A DNA stretch of 64,000 nt, taken from positions 1-64,000 of the forward strand of contig NZ_PSZM01000034.1 of assembly GCF_002964975.1 (NCBI RefSeq). The letters run 5' to 3'. The translations under genes were made by a program, and so were the position numbers. The notes under the pieces are model-generated. The model did not search any database. It was given only the letters and a program-made list of their open reading frames with translations, and was not told the origin of the DNA. Within the stretch, counting starts at the first letter, position 1. Each line of letters starts with the position of its first letter. Of this stretch, positions 1 to 8,092 are shown in pieces. This DNA comes from Apibacter adventoris (GTDB taxonomy: Bacteria > Bacteroidota > Bacteroidia > Flavobacteriales > Weeksellaceae).

Positions 1-656
1 CCTTTTTTATATAATTCTTCATTTCCAAAAAACTCTATTTTCTTTTTTAAATCACTATTAAATTTAAAATGGATTTTTTCCTTAGGCATTTGTAATTCTG
101 CATAGGTTATAGTATATCGTAATGAACGGGTTTCAATAACAGCTTGTTTTATTTCTTCCTTACTGTCTTTATATTCTTCTAATATTTTATTTTTCTTTTC
201 TTCAGAAATTTCACTATAATATTCCTCTTTAATTACCTTATAATATTCCTCTGCTTCAGGGAATTTAAAATTAACAAATTTATTTTCCTTATGAGCATAA
301 GAATTACGTATAACATTCATGTCTTCAGTACTTAAAGTATCAATCATATTTTTTGTCATATTATATTTGAAATCATTAATTTTATAATTATTCATATATC
401 TAAAATACAAAAAATTAGACTGATCATATGCAATTAAAGGCATTTGATTGATTTCCTCAGCATGAGAAAATCTTGGGTCAGCGGGATAACGTTCTCCAAA
501 AATGGTTAATAATTCCACTTCTTTAGGAAAGATTGTACTTATTTCATATATATCACTTTCTATTCCCTCATCAATATATGTATATTTAGAATAATCTTCT
601 TTAGTTTTGCAGCTTATAAAAAGTAAAATACCTAATAATAAAATAGAGTTTTTCAT
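1..656 (-). CDS. Lipoprotein paralog 3 of the VgrG-linked array, putative T6SS immunity protein (3' end outside window)
   Basis: This is the 5' part of a gene that runs off the left edge; 218 complete codons are visible. It begins M-K-N-S-I-L-L-L-G with a lipobox ending L-F-I-S-C (Cys16), so a lipoprotein is expected. After Cys comes K-T-K-E-D, an acidic stretch resembling the export signal of surface-exposed Bacteroidota lipoproteins (weak inference). It is nearly identical to the paralog at 1581-2324 over most of its length. The differences cluster around residues 50-66, where this copy has T-I-F-G-E-R-Y-P-A-D-P-R-F-S-H. Being last in an array that starts with vgrG and an effector candidate, it is most simply read as an extra immunity copy. 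I do not recognise a named family. Confidence 0.75.
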   Translation of the reverse strand, partial: MKNSILLLGILLFISCKTKEDYSKYTYIDEGIESDIYEISTIFPKEVELLTIFGERYPADPRFSHAEEINQMPLIAYDQSNFLYFRYMNNYKINDFKYNMTKNMIDTLSTEDMNVIRNSYAHKENKFVNFKFPEAEEYYKVIKEEYYSEISEEKKNKILEEYKDSKEEIKQAVIETRSLRYTITYAELQMPKEKIHFKFNSDLKKKIEFFGNEELYKK

Positions 657-738
657 AAAAGGTTAGTTTTTCAATATTTGCATAGATATAAAAAATAAAA
701 ATAAAGACTTTATATTATTACCGTTTAAAGATTTAGTT
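657..738. repeat. Intergenic spacer duplicated between lipoprotein paralogs (copy A)
   Basis: This 82-base spacer is nearly identical to the 83-base spacer at 1498-1580, including the stretch ACCGTTTAAAGATTTAG. The spacer was therefore copied together with the gene, so the array grew by tandem duplication of a gene-plus-spacer unit. No clear TAnnTTTG promoter or strong terminator hairpin is visible in it. Confidence 0.85.
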
Positions 739-1497
739 TTATTTCTTTGCCTTAGGTCGTATTACATATAAACCACCTGAATGCGGGAATATGTTTGAAA
801 TGTTATATATGTATATAAATATATATCCTTTTTTGTATAATTCTTCAGTGCCAAAGAAGATAATTTTACCATTACCTAATAAATTATATTTAAACTTAAT
901 ATTTTCATTAGGCATATGTAAATTAATGAAATCTGTTTTATAATAGATAGACATCAAATTTTTCATTTGATTTCTTTTATTCTCATTATCAGGGTATTTT
1001 TCATAAATTATTTTAATATTTTCCTTTGATATGGTATCTTTTAATTCACTTTTTGTCTTATAATATTTTTCAGCTTCAGGGAATTTAAAATCTACTAAAT
1101 CATTTTTTTTCTTATAATTATCCTCAAAAATCTTTTTGTATCTTTTAATACTATCCTCGTTATTAATGGTATCTTTTTTATTAGTTAGACAATTATATTT
1201 CATATAATAAGCAATAGAATTATCACGGTCATATATAATAAAAAAAATCATATTTTTTTTATTAAAATATATCAAAGGCATATCCCATGTTTTTTTTTCC
1301 TGTTCAGGAGAAAACATTCCTCTAGTCAAGGTATATCCTAACATATTTTTGATTTGATATTTCTCGGACATTAGGGATACAATTTCATAGTTATTACTTT
1401 TAAGATTATCATCAATATATGTATATTTAGAATAATCTTCTTTAGTTTTGCAGCTTATTAAAAGTAAAATACCTAATAATAAAATATAGTTTTTCAT
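739..1497 (-). CDS. Lipoprotein paralog 2 of the VgrG-linked array, putative T6SS immunity protein
   Basis: A 252-aa predicted lipoprotein with signal M-K-N-Y-I-L-L-L-G and lipobox L-L-I-S-C (Cys16). It shares its first ~30 residues (C-K-T-K-E-D-Y-S-K-Y-T-Y-I-D) and its last ~14 (H-S-G-G-L-Y-V-I-R-P-K-A-K-K) with the paralog at 1581-2324, and the internal K-F-P-E-A-E-K-Y-Y. Its middle is much more diverged than in the other two copies, so it may recognise a different effector variant. It stands between two near-identical spacers on the same strand as vgrG. Family not recognised; the immunity role is inferred from position, lipoprotein signal and multi-copy arrangement only. Confidence 0.8.
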   Translation of the reverse strand: MKNYILLLGILLLISCKTKEDYSKYTYIDDNLKSNNYEIVSLMSEKYQIKNMLGYTLTRGMFSPEQEKKTWDMPLIYFNKKNMIFFIIYDRDNSIAYYMKYNCLTNKKDTINNEDSIKRYKKIFEDNYKKKNDLVDFKFPEAEKYYKTKSELKDTISKENIKIIYEKYPDNENKRNQMKNLMSIYYKTDFINLHMPNENIKFKYNLLGNGKIIFFGTEELYKKGYIFIYIYNISNIFPHSGGLYVIRPKAKK

Positions 1498-1580
1498 AAA
1501 AGGTTAGTTTTTCAATATTTGCTCAGATATAAAAAAATAAAAATAAAGACTTTATATTATTACCGTTTAAAGATTTAGTT
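1498..1580. repeat. Intergenic spacer duplicated between lipoprotein paralogs (copy B)
   Basis: Near-identical counterpart of the spacer at 657-738, differing by a one-base length change in an A run and a few substitutions. Together the two copies define the gene-plus-spacer duplication unit of about 0.83 kb. Confidence 0.85.
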
Positions 1581-2324
1581 TTATTTCTTTGCCTTAGGTC
1601 GTATTACATATAAACCACCTGAATGTGGGAACATATCCAAATTATAAAAAATATATATATACATATATCCTTTTTTATATAATTCTTCATTACCAAAGAG
1701 TTCTATATTCTTATTTAAATTACAATTAAATTTAAAATGAATTTTTTCCTTAGGCATTTGTAATTCTGCATAGGTTATATTATACCGTAATGAACGGGTT
1801 TCAATAACAGCTTGTTTTATTTCTTCTTTACTGTCTTTATATTCTTCTAAAACTCTCTTTTTTTCTTCTTCAGAAATTTCACTATAATATTCCTTTTTAA
1901 TTACCTTATAATATTCCTCTGCTTCAGGGAATTTAAAATTAACAAATTTATTTTCCTTATGAGCATAAGAATTACGTATAACATTCATGTCTTCAGTACT
2001 TAAAGTATCAATCATATTTTTTGACATATTATATTTGAAATCATTAGTTTTATTATTATTCTTATATCTAAAATACAAAAAATTAGACTGATCATATGCA
2101 ATTAAAGGCATTTGATTGATTTCCTCAGCACGATAGGTTCTTGGGTCAGAAGCATAAGGGGGACCAAAAATGGTAAATAATTCCACTTCTTTAGGAAAGA
2201 TTGTACTTATTTCATATTTATCACTTTCTATTCCCTCATCAATATATGTATATTTAGAATAATCTTCTTTAGTTTTACAGCTTGTAAAAAGTAAAATACC
2301 TAATAATAAAATATAGTTTTTCAT
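1581..2324 (-). CDS. Lipoprotein paralog 1, putative immunity protein coupled to the effector gene
   Basis: A 247-aa lipoprotein (lipobox L-F-T-S-C, Cys16). Its ATG overlaps the TGA of the upstream 561-aa gene by four bases (ATGA, 2321-2324), so the two are translationally coupled, the usual layout of an effector and its cognate immunity gene. The divergent block against the copy at 1-656 is T-I-F-G-P-P-Y-A-S-D-P-R-T-Y-R (residues ~50-66) inside otherwise almost unchanged sequence, suggesting a specificity surface. A lipoprotein would sit at the periplasmic or outer face, so the partner toxin would act in the envelope. Not assigned to a known family. Confidence 0.85.
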   Translation of the reverse strand: MKNYILLLGILLFTSCKTKEDYSKYTYIDEGIESDKYEISTIFPKEVELFTIFGPPYASDPRTYRAEEINQMPLIAYDQSNFLYFRYKNNNKTNDFKYNMSKNMIDTLSTEDMNVIRNSYAHKENKFVNFKFPEAEEYYKVIKKEYYSEISEEEKKRVLEEYKDSKEEIKQAVIETRSLRYNITYAELQMPKEKIHFKFNCNLNKNIELFGNEELYKKGYMYIYIFYNLDMFPHSGGLYVIRPKAKK

Positions 2325-4006
2325 ACATCTAAACTTTTTTCGTCAATAAAAATACAGTAAATAAAATTATCATATCGTTTATAGTATTGATTCCAGATTC
2401 CTCTAAATACTATTCCATGTAATGAATCTGTCTTTTCATATAATCCTGATTCAAAATGCTTCAGTTCTTCAAGTGTATTAAATTCCTTGGCTAAAAGCTT
2501 TTGTAAGGTAGGTGTACTAATGGTTAAAAATCTAAATCCTAATTCAGTAATCTTTTCTTCTAATAAGTTTTTATTAGGTCTATCATATTGTAAAAAATCC
2601 TTCATGCTTTTCATTCCTGCTTCTTTTTTCTTTAAAAATTCCATAATAGTCTGCTCTTCTAAAAGTTCCTCAATATCTTTGCTATATTGGTCAACCAATA
2701 AATCTACTGCAATAGAAAGATGCCCGGCCATTTTACCTACCCAAGAAGGGAAAAAACCAAAGAATTTCTTTAGTGCCAGATTTCCCAATCCTTTATAATC
2801 CGGGGTGCCTGTAGACAGGCTTTGTTCCATTTCCTTTACATCAATAACAAAGCTTAGGGTTTCAAATATCTTAGTACTCAGGTTTGCTGCTGTGTGTACA
2901 GGATGGCTTTGGGCGAAAACTTCCAATTGGTTTAGTCCCAGGGTGGTGGCATAGTGGGTGTCTCCCTGCAGGGTAGGGTGTGCCACACGAAAACCGGTAT
3001 TAGATGCCCGCTTTATATTACGTACATTTCCGTCTATCATAGTAATATCCGTATCATATACGTTTTTGCGGTGTATTACCCTTCCATCCGTGTACATAAG
3101 AGAACCTTTTTCTAACTCGCGTATAGCCAGCGTATAAGAATATTCCTTAAACTTGTCCAATGCTTTTGCAGTAGCTTCTTTCATGGCATCTTTGGCTACT
3201 CCCTTTATTTTTCCTTTTATTTTTTCTTTGGCCTGATCTATTTTCTTTTGGGTATAATCCTCCTGGTTTAACAATAATTGCAGGTAAATAACATTTCCCT
3301 CACTGCTTCGTATTTCGGGAAACTGGTAATTGATTCCGGGTTTTATAAAATATAAATCGGGAATATCGGGTAGCCCCACACTAAGGTAATCCCGAAAAGA
3401 AACCGGTAAGCTTTCTTTCTGGTATACCGGTCCGTTATTATTAATTGACCCGATACTGTATGAGGGTTTGTATTCTGCCACGCAATATATTTCTATATCT
3501 CCCGGAGTATTATCTTCTTTTACAAAGTCTATAGTCAAATCATTATACAGTATTTTAATAGGAACACAGGCCCTGTTTTCTTCATTGATATAGGCATACT
3601 TAGGTCCACCTTTAATTTCCCGATCACTGGCTATAAAATCAAATCCCAATCCCAGCTGTAAGTCATAAAAGGAAATATGTAGCCGGCTCAGGTCTTCATC
3701 TATGACATCGTTTGCCTCATTATATATAGGAATATTCTTGGTTTCAATCTGGAAAAACACAGTATCACCTAAACAGGCTTTGTGTATTTTAATAAGCCCA
3801 TCTCTATCAGAGCTCCACCAGCCCCGTATAATATATTTGCCCCCGGTTTTGGGTTCTTCAGGGTCTCCGCAAATCATTTCCGCATCGGTAGTGAGCTCTA
3901 TGGCCTCTCCGGCATTTATGGTAAAATTCTCATTATAACAGGTTAGGGTTTCGTATTCCTGAATTATCTTTTTTCCTGCTATTTTCACTATTTTTCCTCC
4001 TGCCAT
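2321..4006 (-). CDS. Candidate T6SS effector encoded directly downstream of vgrG
   Basis: A 561-aa protein starting 5 bases after the vgrG stop and overlapping the next lipoprotein gene by four bases. It has no signal peptide, as expected for VgrG-delivered cargo. Residues ~1-210 look beta-rich (starts M-A-G-G-K-I-V-K-I-A-G-K-K). Residues ~255-290 are a charged Lys/Ala-rich helix. Around 400-435 there is a hydrophobic helical stretch (F-F-G-F-F-P-S-W-V-G-K-M-A-G). The C-terminal ~140 residues are helical, then aromatic-rich (N-Q-Y-Y-K-R-Y). The DNA for roughly the last 430 bases of the gene (2321-2750) is clearly more AT-rich than the rest, like the immunity genes, which suggests a swapped toxin module. 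I see no catalytic motif; envelope or membrane action is inferred from the lipoprotein partners. Confidence 0.65.
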   Translation of the reverse strand: MAGGKIVKIAGKKIIQEYETLTCYNENFTINAGEAIELTTDAEMICGDPEEPKTGGKYIIRGWWSSDRDGLIKIHKACLGDTVFFQIETKNIPIYNEANDVIDEDLSRLHISFYDLQLGLGFDFIASDREIKGGPKYAYINEENRACVPIKILYNDLTIDFVKEDNTPGDIEIYCVAEYKPSYSIGSINNNGPVYQKESLPVSFRDYLSVGLPDIPDLYFIKPGINYQFPEIRSSEGNVIYLQLLLNQEDYTQKKIDQAKEKIKGKIKGVAKDAMKEATAKALDKFKEYSYTLAIRELEKGSLMYTDGRVIHRKNVYDTDITMIDGNVRNIKRASNTGFRVAHPTLQGDTHYATTLGLNQLEVFAQSHPVHTAANLSTKIFETLSFVIDVKEMEQSLSTGTPDYKGLGNLALKKFFGFFPSWVGKMAGHLSIAVDLLVDQYSKDIEELLEEQTIMEFLKKKEAGMKSMKDFLQYDRPNKNLLEEKITELGFRFLTISTPTLQKLLAKEFNTLEELKHFESGLYEKTDSLHGIVFRGIWNQYYKRYDNFIYCIFIDEKSLDV

Positions 4007-4011
4007 AACTC

Positions 4012-5970
4012 TTAAAATAATCTGGATTTTTCCCCGCTGTTCGTTTTAAAATTTTCACGAGAATGAAACTGGGTTTTTCCTTGAGTTGAAGTTACTTTTT
4101 CTTGTGCATTTTCCATTGCTTCTTTTGCTTTAGAGCTTATATTTCCTAGAGCTTCTTCATAGATATCCGCGGCAAACAAGGAATACTGCCTGCCTACCTG
4201 GGTGGAGGAATTTTTCCCTACGCTTGTGGTTTGATCTATTCCCACGTTGGTAACCATATTTTTTCCGGCACTCAGCTTTATATCTTCCCCGGCATGTACA
4301 GAAAAATTTTTAGGCGCATGTATCGAGATATTCCCTTCACCATCCATAAACATTTTGTTTCCGCTGGGGTCTTCTATCAAGATAGAACCCTTCCCTTGGG
4401 CATCATTAAAGATAATCTTGGTCCCACTGCGGGTTTGTATCACCTTTATATCATTCCCCTGCGTATAATACGCCGCAATTTCCCCTCCGTTATAGGCGGT
4501 CCCCAGTACTACCGGACATTCGGCATTGCCTCCTTGAAAGGCACATAAGACCATTTCCCCAATCTCCGGGTTAAAATACGTGCCCTTGCTTCCCCCACTA
4601 TGCGGCTGTATCACCTGCACCCAAGGGGTACTGCTGTTTGACGGCTGCTGCCAGGTAAATTGTACCCGTACCCTTCCCATTTTCTGTGGGTCTTTATTAT
4701 CTATAACCTTGGCATGCTGGATGTCTGCCTTGGGGGTATTGCTAAGGTCTGTGTAAAAAGGTACACTCAGGTCTTTGGGCACTCCGTAAAAGGTATTGGT
4801 ATACCCCTCACCATCGGCAAAGTCATGTATAATCTCCGTGATTTTATAGGATTCTATAGGTACTTTTCCGTTTTTGAATATTTTATGATCCGGAATCCAA
4901 ACCAGCATCTTAGCTATATCTCCGAGCATTATATTCGGATTATTGGAGGTTACTTCTATATCTATCAGGTTTTGTCTTTTTTTGTTTTCCCTCAAAACCG
5001 CCTGTTCTATATCCCGTCGACTCTGAGGCAGCAGGCTTTGTTCGTAAAAGCCCGAAGGTTCTACATGGAAGAGCTTTTGGGATACCTGATCGGCATATTG
5101 CTGGAAGGGGTTTTTTGAAGCTTCTACCGACTGCCCGGAAGAGTCTACACTATAGCTCTGAGACTGCTTGGGGTCGTATCCGCTATAGTGGTAGTGCTGG
5201 GGCTGTACCTCCATTTTCAATTCATAGTCATAGACATCTTCTCCTTCCATCAGTTCGGTAATCTTTCCACCCCAGGGAGAGAAGATAAAGCGGCTGCCGT
5301 CATAGTAGAAATATTCTCCGTAACGTGCCGCCAATCGTTGGATAAAGGCAAAATCGGTCTCGTTATATTGTACTATATAGGGGATTTTTTCTTTATGGTT
5401 GGGGTTGATTGTGAAATTTATAAGGTTTTGGGGATAGTCGCGGATGACTTCTTTGATGATTTCCTCAAGGCTTTGGTTCTCAAAGCTGCGGCAATGAGAC
5501 CCGTTTTCCATCAGGATAGAGGGCGATTTCCCCTGCAGGACGATTTGTTTGATCCCGTCTTTTTTGCGGGTGGAAATGCTTGTAAGTACACCGGTAAACA
5601 ACGAGCAGCTTTTTCCCCATTGCTTGAAGGTAAAGGTTATGCGTTTGCCTAAATCTTTACGGCTGTTTTCTAACAGGTAGGCTTGGTTTTCTCCGTACTC
5701 ATCGGGATCGCAGAGCATTTCAAAGGTATCGTGGGAATTAACCCTCTGGCGGATTTGAAGGCGGAAGTTCGTGTGGGTGAATCTTGCTTCTCCTGATATT
5801 TGTACAAAAACGCTTACCAAGGGAGAGTCGCCGTATAGGTTTTCGCGGCTTCCGCCATAGGTAGCAATTATGCCCTGTAGGGATTGTTGGCGGGCAATTT
5901 CTTCCTGGCTCAGGATTTTGAAGGGAGATGAAGGCAGTTCCTCTGGCTCCGGAAATAATGAATCTGACAT
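4012..5970 (-). CDS. vgrG: VgrG (TssI), type VI secretion tip protein
   Basis: A 652-aa spike protein of the contractile T6SS. An N-terminal gp27-like part includes I-Q-R-L-A-A-R-Y-G-E-Y-F-Y-Y-D-G near residue 210, typical of phage GpD/VgrG. A gp5-like OB fold follows around 410-500 (A-K-V-I-D-N-K-D-P-Q-K-M-G-R-V-R-V then P-E-I-G-E-M-V-L-C-A-F-Q-G-G). A beta-helix needle with short repeats follows (V-G-K-N-S-S-T-Q-V-G-R). There is no extra C-terminal enzymatic domain, so the cargo is probably the separate protein encoded next. No other T6SS structural genes are in the window, so this is either an outlying vgrG island or the edge of a larger locus. GC content is higher than in the flanking chromosome. 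Confidence 0.93.
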   Translation of the reverse strand: MSDSLFPEPEELPSSPFKILSQEEIARQQSLQGIIATYGGSRENLYGDSPLVSVFVQISGEARFTHTNFRLQIRQRVNSHDTFEMLCDPDEYGENQAYLLENSRKDLGKRITFTFKQWGKSCSLFTGVLTSISTRKKDGIKQIVLQGKSPSILMENGSHCRSFENQSLEEIIKEVIRDYPQNLINFTINPNHKEKIPYIVQYNETDFAFIQRLAARYGEYFYYDGSRFIFSPWGGKITELMEGEDVYDYELKMEVQPQHYHYSGYDPKQSQSYSVDSSGQSVEASKNPFQQYADQVSQKLFHVEPSGFYEQSLLPQSRRDIEQAVLRENKKRQNLIDIEVTSNNPNIMLGDIAKMLVWIPDHKIFKNGKVPIESYKITEIIHDFADGEGYTNTFYGVPKDLSVPFYTDLSNTPKADIQHAKVIDNKDPQKMGRVRVQFTWQQPSNSSTPWVQVIQPHSGGSKGTYFNPEIGEMVLCAFQGGNAECPVVLGTAYNGGEIAAYYTQGNDIKVIQTRSGTKIIFNDAQGKGSILIEDPSGNKMFMDGEGNISIHAPKNFSVHAGEDIKLSAGKNMVTNVGIDQTTSVGKNSSTQVGRQYSLFAADIYEEALGNISSKAKEAMENAQEKVTSTQGKTQFHSRENFKTNSGEKSRLF

Positions 5971-6044
5971 AAAGCTAGGTTTTTGAGTTGTTTTTTATTA
6001 AATAACTAAATAATTAATCATTATTAACCTCATAATGAGATAAG

Positions 6045-6052
6045 CAAAAATA
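6045..6052 (-). promoter_or_regulatory. Probable -7 promoter element for vgrG
   Basis: On the minus strand this reads TATTTTTG, matching the Bacteroidota -7 consensus TAnnTTTG, about 75 bases upstream of the vgrG ATG. No TTG at the ideal 17-19 spacing is seen (one lies about 21 bases away). It would drive the vgrG-effector-immunity transcript. Confidence 0.45.
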
Positions 6053-6214
6053 GGGTTTATTTTAATATGATGGCAACTTTTTTTTAATTATTTTTTTCTG
6101 TATTGCTTTCTATGAAAGGATTCTGTTCGGTTTGTATAACAACATTCCTACCCATGTATTATGAATAAAGGGATTCTATATTTTTGTTGACAACCAAAAA
6201 AGCAATAAATAATT

Positions 6215-7966
6215 TTAAAAAGATTGGAAAATTGGGTGAAGAGAAAGAAATTTAGATACTTCTTTTTTCAATTCGGCATAATTTCCGGTAGGAACTACTG
6301 TAATATTTTTGCCCGGTTCAATTCCGCAAGCCTCTGTAATAATCATAGGAATATCTAAAGAAATAGCCTCCAGTAAAAGTTGAGGGTGGTGTTCAATATA
6401 TGCAGGATAGACAAGAAGAGCTATATTATGGAACAGATTATCATTATCGGCAAATTCCACCTCTATATTTTTCCAGAAATCATTTTTTTCTATGGCCTTT
6501 CCTGCAATAACTACCGGAAGCCCCAGTTCGGTTATGAGTTTTCGCATTTCATAGGCTCCTTTTCTGCCTAAAGATGAAGCAGGAAACAAAATTTTTTTCC
6601 CTTCAGGGGACTTATGTATCTTTTTTTGTGGAATATGCCAAGTGAGTAAATGACTTTTAGAAGGAAATAATTTAGCTATTTGAGTATGAGGGGTAATAAT
6701 TTTACGGGCTTGTTTCAGGGCCTCATTTTCAAGGCTCCATATGGATGCGGACGCTCTGAAGTCATGCAGGGTAGGACTTTCAGAATAGGTACTGAAAGCT
6801 ACATCCAGCTTTTTCTGTAAAATTTCTATTGGCAAACGGTACATAAGAACATCCAACGTTCTTCCTGCAGTATGGAAATCTTTATATAAAAAAGGAAGTA
6901 GGTTTTGTGAAACTACTAAATGAGTACTTTCTATTGGGATCAATTTAGCCATTTTACGGCAAATTTTTTGATCTTCAGCAAGCGCCAGTTCAAAAGGATT
7001 TTTTCCTTTATGTATTTTGAAATTCAGAATCCGACGTAGGGAAGGGATAGAACAAGTTTGAATATTTTTTCCCTTTAAATTCCAGCAATTTTTACTGTTT
7101 TTCAATTTATTTTCGGGCGTAAAAGGAAGGAGAACAACATCATTTTCATTAATAACCGATTCCAGGTACTTTTCATATTCGATCCATTTCTCATCCAGTA
7201 TATAGGTAACTTTTCCGGTATTTTTTATTTTTTCTCTACCATTATGTAATATACAGGCTTTGTTTCCGCAGGAATAACAGTCATTTATTGAAGAAGCTTT
7301 AAAAAACTCTTTATAATTTGTGTTGAGTTCTGGATTATTTTTTTGTGAGCTTTTAAATACAACCATCAGCCGGCTATCGGTCATTTGAACTTCTATACGG
7401 AAGGGAAAATTGGAGCGGAAACGCAGGTCTATATAATTCCATTTTACAGTAGCATCGCGATTTTTTTCAGCTAATGAACCGGCAATCACCTGAGAGTGCC
7501 TATGTCGCTCTATAATTTGAAAATCAGCTTTTAAAGCAGCATCATATAAAGCATTGGAAAGTTGGCATAAGCCGCCGCCCTTGGTAGGAACAATACAGCC
7601 TTCTTTTACTTCTCTTCCGGTAACAAATCCCTTACCGAAGTTGGGGTTTCCTATATATTTCCAAAAACTGAAAATTTCTCCGGCAGGAATTTCCACTCCG
7701 TTAATATTCCGGGCTGCCAGTCTTAAATTCTGGATTTTGCCGGCAGTAAGTATCCAATTATCTTCCTGGTCGTCCGCATTCCATAAGTAACTTTCTGATG
7801 CGGAAATAATCGGTAGGTCTATAAGGGCTTTTTTATCAGGAAATTTTTTATTTCCTTCCAGAGCATTTTTTAGCATTCTTTGGGCAGATAATAGGCAGGT
7901 TTTGGTAGTAAAAAGAGTGTTCCGATATAAATTATGTTTTTTTGCCAGTATTAATTTTTTGTTCAT
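6215..7966 (-). CDS. VanW-family protein with glycosyltransferase-like C-terminal region
   Basis: A 583-aa protein. Residues ~40-225 are a VanW/YoaR-type region with G-E-I-F-S-F-W-K-Y-I-G, G-G-G-L-C-Q-L-S-N-A-L-Y-D-A-A, E-R-H-R-H-S and D-A-T-V-K-W-N-Y-I-D-L-R-F. A Cys cluster follows (C-Y-S-C-G-N-K-A-C, ~230-240). The C-terminal ~150 residues look like the end of a GT-B glycosyltransferase (L-L-L-E-A-I-S-L-D-I-P-M-I-I-T-E-A-C-G-I). VanW proteins occur beside glycopeptide resistance and cell-wall genes but their biochemical role is unsettled; the fusion suggests a cell-envelope glycan job (inference). There is no signal peptide. It is divergent from ychF. Confidence 0.75.
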   Translation of the reverse strand: MNKKLILAKKHNLYRNTLFTTKTCLLSAQRMLKNALEGNKKFPDKKALIDLPIISASESYLWNADDQEDNWILTAGKIQNLRLAARNINGVEIPAGEIFSFWKYIGNPNFGKGFVTGREVKEGCIVPTKGGGLCQLSNALYDAALKADFQIIERHRHSQVIAGSLAEKNRDATVKWNYIDLRFRSNFPFRIEVQMTDSRLMVVFKSSQKNNPELNTNYKEFFKASSINDCYSCGNKACILHNGREKIKNTGKVTYILDEKWIEYEKYLESVINENDVVLLPFTPENKLKNSKNCWNLKGKNIQTCSIPSLRRILNFKIHKGKNPFELALAEDQKICRKMAKLIPIESTHLVVSQNLLPFLYKDFHTAGRTLDVLMYRLPIEILQKKLDVAFSTYSESPTLHDFRASASIWSLENEALKQARKIITPHTQIAKLFPSKSHLLTWHIPQKKIHKSPEGKKILFPASSLGRKGAYEMRKLITELGLPVVIAGKAIEKNDFWKNIEVEFADNDNLFHNIALLVYPAYIEHHPQLLLEAISLDIPMIITEACGIEPGKNITVVPTGNYAELKKEVSKFLSLHPIFQSF

Positions 7967-7996
7967 AGTAGACTTTAGTTAAGAACTTTTTACGAC

Positions 7997-8004
7997 CAAA
8001 AATA
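7997..8004 (-). promoter_or_regulatory. Probable -7 element for the VanW-type gene
   Basis: Minus-strand TATTTTTG (TAnnTTTG consensus), 31 bases upstream of the start codon at 7966, in the short divergent region shared with ychF. Confidence 0.5.
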
Positions 8005-8067
8005 CATAAAAAATATTATAATAAAATCTAAAAAAAAGAAGCTATGTGGGCAAGAATAAAATATTTT

Positions 8068-8075
8068 TATCTTTG
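8068..8075 (+). promoter_or_regulatory. Probable -7 element for ychF
   Basis: TATCTTTG, matching TAnnTTTG, with the ychF ATG 17 bases downstream of it. No TTG at the expected -33 distance. Confidence 0.5.
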
Positions 8076-8092
8076 CACAAATTTTTCAAAAT

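Noticed and set aside
5188-5652. 154-codon plus-strand frame opposite vgrG
   Set aside because: It lies wholly within the strongly supported vgrG gene and its translation has no family features; other plus-strand frames at 2487, 3702, 4231 and 4660 are the same kind of shadow.
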